From assembly GCA_003644175.1 (NCBI GenBank), contig QNBS01000001.1:1-21904 (forward strand): 21,904 nucleotides of DNA. Reading direction: 5' to 3'. This stretch comes from Planctomycetota bacterium (GTDB lineage Bacteria > Planctomycetota > Phycisphaerae > Sedimentisphaerales > Anaerohalosphaeraceae). This document shows, piece by piece, positions 16,379-21,904 of this stretch. The translations under genes and the position numbers were made by a program. Numbering within the stretch: the stretch's first letter is position 1; each line of letters begins with the position of its first letter. The notes under the pieces are model-generated. The model ran no database searches and had not been told where the DNA came from. It saw nothing but the letters and a program-made list of their open reading frames with translations.

Positions 16379-16407
16379 TTGCCGAACGTATAAGCTCTAT
16401 ACGGCAA
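16379..16407 (+). promoter_or_regulatory. Leader hairpin upstream of the DksA-like gene
   Basis: TTGCC (16379-16383) pairs with GGCAA (16403-16407), and GTATA (16388-16392) pairs with TATAC (16398-16402), with a one-sided GAAC bulge and a five-base loop. It ends 10 bases before the ribosome site AGGAAAGG (16418-16425). It could influence translation or mRNA stability, or act as a dyad operator in DNA. Confidence 0.4.
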
Positions 16408-16434
16408 GGTTCATTGCAGGAAAGGTATTGAGCG

Positions 16435-17154
16435 GTGGCAAAGAAGGTCAAAAAAGCAGTAAAGAAAAAGAAGTCGCCTCAGAAGAAAGCGACCGGGAAG
16501 GTCTCTAAAAAAAAGGCTGCAAAGAAGGCTGTAACAAAAAAGAAGAAAGCCGCCGGGAAAACCGCAAAACGAGCCGCCGCCAAAAAGACGCAAGGCGCAA
16601 AACCAAAAGCCCGTCGCCGTAAACTCACGCCCGTCGAGATTGAAGGATACAGGCGATTGTTGCTTGAAAAGTGGGCTGAGCTTCTTGGCGACGTCAACCA
16701 CATCGAAGAGGAAGCCCTCAGAAAGTCAAGACTTGATGCCGCAGGAGACTTGTCCAGCATGCCCATCCACATGGCCGACCTGGGAAGCGACAACTTCGAG
16801 CAGGAATTCGCCCTCGGGCTGATGGACAGCGAGAGAAAAATCCTCAACGAAATCCGGGCTGCCCTGCAGCGGATTGACCAGGGAACTTTCGGAATCTGCG
16901 AAGGGACTGGAAAACCCATCGCAAAGGCGCGGCTTAATGCCAATCCCTGGGCAAGGTATTGTATCGACTACGCCAGAATGGTAGAAGAAGGCCTCATTCT
17001 TGAAGGTGAGAAGGTCCCTGCCGAAGAGCAGGAAGACGAAGCGGGCGTTGAAGATTACCAGGAAAATTGGGACGATACGGAATACGAAGCGCAGGATGAC
17101 GACGACGACGAACTGCTTGAAGAGCAGCCTGATGACGAAGACGAAGATGCATAA
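16435..17154 (+). CDS. DksA/TraR-family protein with H1-like basic head and acidic tail
   Basis: The 239-residue protein has three parts. Residues 1-62 are almost only Lys, Ala, Arg and Thr, like bacterial histone-H1-type tails. Residues 64-182 form a DksA/TraR-like domain with a coiled coil and the zinc-finger frame G-x-C-x2-[C]-G-x-P-I ... R-L-x-A-x-P-x-A-x-x-C. Residues 195-239 are a strongly acidic tail with runs of Asp. Only C155 and C176 of the four usual cysteines remain; the other positions are T158 and Y179, so zinc binding is doubtful. DksA proteins act in the RNA polymerase secondary channel; whether this one does is unknown. The basic head suggests DNA or RNA binding. The start is GTG, with AGGAAAGG 9 bases upstream. 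Confidence 0.85.
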   Translation: MAKKVKKAVKKKKSPQKKATGKVSKKKAAKKAVTKKKKAAGKTAKRAAAKKTQGAKPKARRRKLTPVEIEGYRRLLLEKWAELLGDVNHIEEEALRKSRLDAAGDLSSMPIHMADLGSDNFEQEFALGLMDSERKILNEIRAALQRIDQGTFGICEGTGKPIAKARLNANPWARYCIDYARMVEEGLILEGEKVPAEEQEDEAGVEDYQENWDDTEYEAQDDDDDELLEEQPDDEDEDA

Positions 17155-17253
17155 CCGATGGCCGCCAGTGAACGACGGGCTTTTTAGCCTGCATACGCCG
17201 CGGCCGGACAACGATATCTCTTTTGGGCGGCAAGCGCATTATGAGTTTCGAAA

Positions 17254-17448
17254 ATGAAGTCCAAATGTCCAATTTGTAATGCCCCGGCAAAGAAACATAC
17301 CGGCCCTGCAAACAGACGAATCCCGAACAGATATTTCCCTTTTTGTTCCGAAAGATGCAAGCTGATTGACCTTGGCGCCTGGCTTGATGCACAATACACG
17401 ATACCGCAATCCCAGGACGCCGATGACGCCGATTCCGACAACAATTGA
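17254..17448 (+). CDS. yacG: DNA gyrase inhibitor / zinc-ribbon protein YacG
   Basis: This small protein (64 residues) has C-P-I-C at 5-8 and F-C-S-E-R-C-K-L-I-D-L-G-A-W-L at 30-44. Those are the four zinc ligands (C5, C8, C31, C35) and the conserved R-C-K-x-I-D-L-G-x-W signature of YacG. In E. coli YacG binds GyrB and inhibits gyrase. The C-terminal tail is acidic. It lies 99 bp after the DksA-like gene with no strong ribosome site. In many proteobacteria yacG is next to coaE; here coaE is about 15 kb away in the same window. Confidence 0.9.
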   Translation: MKSKCPICNAPAKKHTGPANRRIPNRYFPFCSERCKLIDLGAWLDAQYTIPQSQDADDADSDNN

Positions 17449-17606
17449 ACATTTGCTTGCGTACCGACGAATCAATGTATTTGACGCAATAACCCGTTAT
17501 CAACGCCAATTTTAGTGAAAAAGGCCTTGTCATTTGCCGATAATAGAAAATTCTGGTTGTACTTTTCGTAAATTAAAAACCTTGTTTTAAGTAGTGAAAC
17601 GGCACT

Positions 17607-18938
17607 ATGACGGAAAAGAAACACGTATGGCAGATATGGGACAACATGGCCTTTGCCAGGTCTTTCCACAGCTTCAAGATGGCCCTTGCCCCTGCCAGAA
17701 TGGTCATCGCGCTGGCTACGGTTCTGCTTATATGCCTCATCGGATGGCTAATGGACCTTACCGCCGTCATCGGAAGGGATTGGACAGAGACAAAAGCGAC
17801 AGAAACCATTGATTTCAGTAGCACAGTGGATTTGCGGCCATATGCAAATAATCCCCAAAAAACCCTTTCAGGCATAGAGCAATACAGAATGGACCGGCGT
17901 TTTAATGGCGTATTCGCCACTCTTTGGCATTTCGGCGCCGCAAGGTTCAACAGTGCAACCGTCTCCTTGTTCCGACTGGAAATCACAAACCTGCTCCTCA
18001 ATATCTGGCTATGCTTTCTGGCAATTGTCTGGGCCGTCTGGTTTCATCCGGTTTACAGCATCATCTATTTTATTCTCATTGCCATGGTCGTCTGTATTTC
18101 CGGCGGCGCCATCTGTCGAAACGCCGCTCTCGAATTTGCCAGAGGTGAAAAACCCGGCCTCACAGAATCGCTGGGCTTCGGCCTGAAGAAATTCAAAAGC
18201 CTCGTCACCGCTCCACTGGTTCTGACCGCAATCACCGCAGGCTTTGGCGCCGTTGTCTACCTGGCCGGACTGATCGGAAACATCCGCTACGCAGGCGAAC
18301 TCTTTATAGCCCTGACACTGGCGGTCGCACTCGTCTTCGGACTCTTAACCCTCCTGTTCGGCATAGGCTCCATCGCGGGCGCAAATCTCATTTTCCCCGT
18401 CATTGCATATGAAGGCTCGGACGGATACGACGCCATCAGCAGATCATTTTGCTACGTCTACACGCATCCATGGTGGATGTTCTGCTACACCGCTATAGCA
18501 GCGGCTTTCGGAACCGTGTCGTATCTTTTTGTGCGGCTATTCGTGTTTGGCCTGCTCATTACTACATATACCCTGATCAATCTTGGAATATTCGATCAGC
18601 CTGAAGTGCCCGGGAAACTGGCAAGAATATGGGCAAAACCCAACTTTTTTGATCTTGTCGGACAAAACGCAGGCCCCGCCGGCTTGACGGAATCCGCCGC
18701 GGCCTTTATCATTTACATCACGGTGCTGCTTGTGGTGGGCCTTGTCGTGGCCTTTGTCATAAGTTTCTATTTCTGTTCAAGTACGATTATCTATGCGCTG
18801 ATGCGAAGAAAAGTCGACGGCATCGACATGAGCCGCGTCTATGCACCACTCGAACAGGTCGCCCGAGGAGATATCGATTCTTCCGACCGGATTACACGAC
18901 CGGCGCCCCTGTCCGGCAATGATGATGGAGCAAACTGA
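17607..18938 (+). CDS. Polytopic membrane protein, unrecognised family
   Basis: I do not recognise a named family. The 443-residue product has hydrophobic segments at about 32-56, 130-170 (probably two), 200-224, 232-268 (probably two), 288-327 (probably two) and 365-398. A hydrophilic, likely extracytoplasmic or cytoplasmic region lies at 57-125. Notable local features are Y-E-G-S-D-G-Y-D-A-I-S-R-S-F-C-Y-V (268-284), which resembles loops of large planctomycete membrane proteins, and I-I-Y-A-L-M-R-R-K-V-D-G after the last helix. There are no catalytic motifs, no ATP site and no signal peptide. It ends 3 bp before the CapD-type gene, so the two are probably one operon and may work together in envelope polysaccharide synthesis; that link is inferred from position only. 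Confidence 0.8.
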   Translation: MTEKKHVWQIWDNMAFARSFHSFKMALAPARMVIALATVLLICLIGWLMDLTAVIGRDWTETKATETIDFSSTVDLRPYANNPQKTLSGIEQYRMDRRFNGVFATLWHFGAARFNSATVSLFRLEITNLLLNIWLCFLAIVWAVWFHPVYSIIYFILIAMVVCISGGAICRNAALEFARGEKPGLTESLGFGLKKFKSLVTAPLVLTAITAGFGAVVYLAGLIGNIRYAGELFIALTLAVALVFGLLTLLFGIGSIAGANLIFPVIAYEGSDGYDAISRSFCYVYTHPWWMFCYTAIAAAFGTVSYLFVRLFVFGLLITTYTLINLGIFDQPEVPGKLARIWAKPNFFDLVGQNAGPAGLTESAAAFIIYITVLLVVGLVVAFVISFYFCSSTIIYALMRRKVDGIDMSRVYAPLEQVARGDIDSSDRITRPAPLSGNDDGAN

Positions 18939-18941
18939 TTT

Positions 18942-21386
18942 ATGCCCGACAACGATACAACTGAAAAAGGGCGATTGCAGCAAACCCCTGACATCCATGC
19001 TTTCTCACACCTTGCCGAAACCGTACTGCACTATCGGAAACTCCTGATTATCTCAGTACACATCGTTGTCTTTGCCGCCGCTTTGATACTGGCCTTTCTA
19101 TTCGCCTTTAACATGCACGTGGATCGAAAATGGCTGGTTGGCCCCTTTCCTTTCCTCCTGCTGGCGGCCCTGCCCATAAAGCTCATTGTCTTCGGCTGGT
19201 ACGGACAGTATCGCGGCTGGTGGAGATACGTCGGAATTACCGATCTCATCCAGATAGCAAAGGCCTCTCTGTTCTCGGCTATCATCCTCATGACCCTCTG
19301 GACTGCTTACGGCTTGTACGGCGGCCTTGTCCTGCCGGAAACCTGGCCGGCGCAGTTCGACGAGAGGATAGAATCCCTCGAACAGATAATGATTCAACTC
19401 CGTCCAGTTGAGAATGAGTTGACAAACCTCACTGCAAAAAGAAAGCCTGTCCCCCAGGATATCGAAAATTGCAGGAGGGTCGTCAACAGGTTCTTCAGAT
19501 GGTACTACAAAAAAGCCGCCATTCTTCACTACTCCAGGAAGGAAGTCAACAAAGTCATCGAGACGCTCGAAGTTATCGATGAGAAAATCAATGCCCTCCA
19601 TCGCGGCGGCTCCGCCAGGACTCTAAAGGACCGCATAGGCGAGATCAAAAAGGAGAAGAAACGGCTCAGTAAAATCAAAGTCAAATTCGGCCGACATCAG
19701 ACCAATCTCGTGAGCCTGCGAGATATGGTTGAGATGGCGCAGACCCGGCAAATCTTGCGCCGAATCGAAGAGGCCAACCCCTCCGAGGAAGAGCGATCTA
19801 AAACCGAGGCCCGCATCGAACAACTCAAAGGCTTCTGGCTGCAGATACACGGCGTCATCATGCTTGATTTGTTTACCACCATCATGCTCCTTGCCGGCGC
19901 CAGAATGGTCGTTCGGCTCTATCACGAGGAATACTTCTCGAGTACTCCGGCTGTGCTTAAACGATTTCTTATCGTCGGCGCCGGTGACGCCGGCGAAGCT
20001 CTGCTCCGTGAAATGATGCGTATAAAAATGGGCGAATACCACGTCGTCGGATTTGTCGACGACGACCCCGTAAAGCAGGGCATGAGAATCCACGGAGTGC
20101 CCGTTCTTGGCGCCGTCGATACGCTGCCGAAGATTTGCACCGAGCAGAAAATCGACGAAATCGGCATCGCATTGCCCAGCGCAAGCCATAAAGAGCTCAG
20201 GCGCGTTGTTCAGGTCTGCCAGGGAACAAATATCCGCTTCCGCACCGTCCCCTCGATCACCGACATCGCATCCGGAAAACTTCGTGTCTCGCAAATCCGG
20301 GACGTCGAGATCCATGACCTGCTCGGAAGAGATGTCGTCGAGCTTGACCTCGACGATATCGAACACTTTCTCAAGGGAAAAACCATCTTCGTCACCGGCG
20401 CCGGCGGCTCCATTGGTTCGGAAATGTGTCGCCAGGTATGCAAATTCAAACCGAAACTTCTCCTCCTGGCCGAACAGGCCGAAAACCCGTTGTTCTTTAT
20501 CGAACGCGAGCTGGAAACCGCCTTCTCCGACGTAAGGATACTGCCCCTGATCTGCGACATCACCGATAAGCCGCGCCTCCGGCAGTTGTTCGCACAATAT
20601 AAACCGCAAGTCGTTATCCACGCCGCCGCCCACAAGCATGTACCACTCATGGAAACCAACCCGGGAGAGGCCGTCAAGAATAATGTCATCGGCACCATGA
20701 CCGTCGCCGAAGTCATTGGCGACTTCGGCGACGACAACTTCGTCATGATCAGCACAGACAAGGCCGTCAACCCCACCAGCATCATGGGCTCCACAAAACG
20801 AATCGCAGAGACCTACATCCAGGATCTCAACAGCACCAGCAAAACGCACTTCGTCACCGTCCGATTCGGAAACGTCCTCGGCTCAAACGGCTCCGTCGTG
20901 CCCATCTTTAAGAAACAGATCGCCGACGGAGGACCCGTTACCGTCACACATCCCGAAATGAGACGATACTTCATGACTATACCCGAAGCCAGCCAGCTCG
21001 TCCTCCAGGCCGCCACTATGGGACAGGGCGGCGAAATCTTCGTCCTCGATATGGGAGAGCCCGTCAAGATACTGGACCTCGCCACCGAACTGATCACGCT
21101 CAGCGGTTTCAAGCCGAACGAAGATATCGAAATCGTCTTCACCGGAATGCGACCCGGCGAAAAACTCTTCGAGGAACTCTCCATCGAAGGCGAGGATATG
21201 CTCCCCACGCGCCACCCCAAAATCGGAATCTGGAAAAACATCCCAAAAGACAGACAGACCCTCCGATCCGAAATCGCAAAACTCATCGACATCGCACAGG
21301 ACCAGGATTACGACGCCATCGTCAACGAAATCAAGGTCCTCCTCCCCGAATACCTCGGCGACAAGAATAACAACAATAACCATTGA
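18942..21386 (+). CDS. Membrane-bound nucleotide-sugar 4,6-dehydratase/epimerase (FlaA1/CapD/WbpM type) with coiled-coil insertion
   Basis: The 814-residue protein has three N-terminal membrane segments (about 34-56, 66-85, 107-128), then a highly charged coiled-coil-like block (133-303), then a fourth membrane segment (304-322). A first Rossmann domain follows (F-L-I-V-G-A-G-D-A-G-E-A at 342-353). The catalytic Rossmann domain begins at about 480 (T-G-A-G-G-S-I-G-S-E from 485), with I-S-T-D-K-A-V-N-P-T near 603 and M-G-S-T-K at 615-619, where Met replaces the Tyr of ordinary short-chain dehydrogenases, as is usual in this family. Such enzymes make UDP-4-keto-6-deoxy sugars for surface polysaccharide or glycoprotein synthesis. 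Homologues I know are about 600-670 residues, so the block at 133-303 is the unusual part. The end is a short Asn-rich tail. Confidence 0.93.
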   Translation: MPDNDTTEKGRLQQTPDIHAFSHLAETVLHYRKLLIISVHIVVFAAALILAFLFAFNMHVDRKWLVGPFPFLLLAALPIKLIVFGWYGQYRGWWRYVGITDLIQIAKASLFSAIILMTLWTAYGLYGGLVLPETWPAQFDERIESLEQIMIQLRPVENELTNLTAKRKPVPQDIENCRRVVNRFFRWYYKKAAILHYSRKEVNKVIETLEVIDEKINALHRGGSARTLKDRIGEIKKEKKRLSKIKVKFGRHQTNLVSLRDMVEMAQTRQILRRIEEANPSEEERSKTEARIEQLKGFWLQIHGVIMLDLFTTIMLLAGARMVVRLYHEEYFSSTPAVLKRFLIVGAGDAGEALLREMMRIKMGEYHVVGFVDDDPVKQGMRIHGVPVLGAVDTLPKICTEQKIDEIGIALPSASHKELRRVVQVCQGTNIRFRTVPSITDIASGKLRVSQIRDVEIHDLLGRDVVELDLDDIEHFLKGKTIFVTGAGGSIGSEMCRQVCKFKPKLLLLAEQAENPLFFIERELETAFSDVRILPLICDITDKPRLRQLFAQYKPQVVIHAAAHKHVPLMETNPGEAVKNNVIGTMTVAEVIGDFGDDNFVMISTDKAVNPTSIMGSTKRIAETYIQDLNSTSKTHFVTVRFGNVLGSNGSVVPIFKKQIADGGPVTVTHPEMRRYFMTIPEASQLVLQAATMGQGGEIFVLDMGEPVKILDLATELITLSGFKPNEDIEIVFTGMRPGEKLFEELSIEGEDMLPTRHPKIGIWKNIPKDRQTLRSEIAKLIDIAQDQDYDAIVNEIKVLLPEYLGDKNNNNNH

Positions 21387-21390
21387 CAGA

Positions 21391-21570
21391 TCACGCCCCC
21401 CCCGTCAACCCGGCCCGGCGATAGACGCTCCCCACCAGCCGCAACGCATCTTCGATAGCCGGCGCAAAGAACACGGTGTAGTAGGGATTCATAACCGCAC
21501 ACGCCCGGCCGTGCGTCAGTATGTCCACTAACGAAAAACTCGTCAGATGGCCGCCGTTGGTTCCACCCAT
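21391..21570 (-). pseudogene. Remnant of an iron-containing alcohol dehydrogenase
   Basis: Read on the - strand from the ATG at 21570 to the TGA at 21391-21393, this frame encodes 59 residues. They match an internal part of Fe-ADH proteins: G-G-T-N-G-G-H-L-T-S-F, then T-H-G-R-A-C-A, then N-P-Y-Y-T-V-F-F-A-P-A-I-E. H8 and H20 correspond to the last two metal-binding His of the family. The N-terminal NAD-binding half, the first two metal ligands and the C-terminal helices are missing, so it cannot be a working dehydrogenase. The ATG overlaps the aminotransferase stop (TGATG). The similarity stops near a G8 run (C8 on the + strand, 21396-21403), a few bases from the capD-type stop. Identification rests on recall of the family. 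Confidence 0.72.
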
Positions 21571-21904
21571 CAGGTTTTTATAATAGTTCGCAGGGCGGCC
21601 AGAAGCATATTAACATGGTTTTGCGTGCAACTGCAGCCCATCAGGCCTATCCGCCAGACCTTGCCGGCGAAGTCGCCTAATCCGCCGCCTATTTCGATGT
21701 TATACTCGTCGAGCAGGCGCCGACGCACCGCAGCGTCATCGACGCCGGCGGGAATCTTCACGGCGTTTAACATCGGGAGGCGATACTGCGCCGCGACAAG
21801 AAACTCAAAGCCCAACCCTTCCAGACCCTGCCGCAGCAACTCATGATTGCGGCGATGTCGCTCAAAGCGCGCCTCCAGCCCCTCCTCGAATATCAGGCTC
21901 AGTG
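21570..21904 (-). CDS. Alanine--glyoxylate-type class V aminotransferase, C-terminal part (cut by window edge)
   Basis: The frame is open from the right edge (first whole codon at 21902) to the TGA at 21570-21572, giving 110 C-terminal residues. [19 protein letters not shown] is followed by [10 protein letters not shown] and [10 protein letters not shown], which is the typical end of alanine-glyoxylate / serine-pyruvate aminotransferases. These are PLP enzymes that move the amino group of alanine or serine to glyoxylate or pyruvate. The PLP lysine lies outside the window. A TTG at 21839 is only an internal codon. Codon choice (TTG, CTT, GGG, TTT, GCG) is less C-ending than in the + strand genes. 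Confidence 0.88.
   Translation of the reverse strand, partial: LSLIFEEGLEARFERHRRNHELLRQGLEGLGFEFLVAAQYRLPMLNAVKIPAGVDDAAVRRRLLDEYNIEIGGGLGDFAGKVWRIGLMGCSCTQNHVNMLLAALRTIIKT

Noticed and set aside
17449..17606. Promoter between yacG and the membrane protein gene
   Set aside because: AT-rich hexamers such as TTGACG and TTGTAC occur, but none has a good partner at 16-18 bases, so no promoter is called.
19623..20849. 408-codon open frame on the - strand across the CapD-type gene
   Set aside because: The + strand frame carries two Rossmann domains; the antisense product has no recognisable motif.
21308..21502. 64-codon open frame on the - strand at the end of the CapD-type gene
   Set aside because: It overlaps the Fe-ADH remnant in a different frame and runs into the capD-type coding region; the remnant's frame has the family similarity, this one does not.

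Overview
The window is a dense stretch of bacterial chromosome carrying mostly housekeeping genes. Coding DNA is fairly GC-rich with many C-ending codons (ATC, CTC, GTC, GCC), and Shine-Dalgarno sites are often weak. The mix of genes points to a Planctomycetota bacterium, most likely Phycisphaerae-like: Lys/Ala-rich histone-H1-like tails on Rho and on a DksA-family protein, a BFN-domain protein, a large GT5-like glycosyltransferase and a family of large membrane proteins. This placement is inference from gene style, not from a marker gene. No tRNA, rRNA, CRISPR array, IS element or prophage gene was seen.

Left part (1-8081, all +): the 3' end of an NAD(P)H-hydrate dehydratase; a glycogen-synthase-like glycosyltransferase with its own promoter and intrinsic terminator; coaE, almost leaderless behind a good sigma-70 promoter; rho with a structured leader; valS; and a BFN (DUF151) protein. 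Middle (8038-9660, - strand): lspA and, upstream of it, a TPR lipoprotein gene. The 3' end of lspA overlaps the BFN gene by 44 bp in convergent orientation. A 366-bp divergent promoter region (9661-10026) then drives the TPR gene leftwards and gpmI rightwards.

Right part (10027-21386, all +): gpmI; a very tight mutL-btuFCD cluster (4-bp overlap, 1-bp gap, 4-bp overlap) joining endonuclease-type mismatch repair to a cobalamin/siderophore-type ABC importer; a DksA-family protein with a basic head, an acidic tail and half of its zinc ligands missing; yacG; an unrecognised polytopic membrane protein; and a membrane-bound FlaA1/CapD-type nucleotide-sugar dehydratase carrying an extra coiled-coil block of about 170 residues. 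The right edge (- strand) holds the C-terminus of an alanine-glyoxylate-type aminotransferase. Directly after its stop codon is a 59-codon piece of an iron-containing alcohol dehydrogenase, which I read as a gene remnant.

There is no obvious complete new defence or mobile system. The most unusual items are the coiled-coil insertion in the CapD-type enzyme, the alcohol dehydrogenase remnant at the capD/aminotransferase junction, the shared H1-like tails on two transcription factors, the structured rho leader, and a block inside valS whose codon use differs sharply from the rest of the gene.
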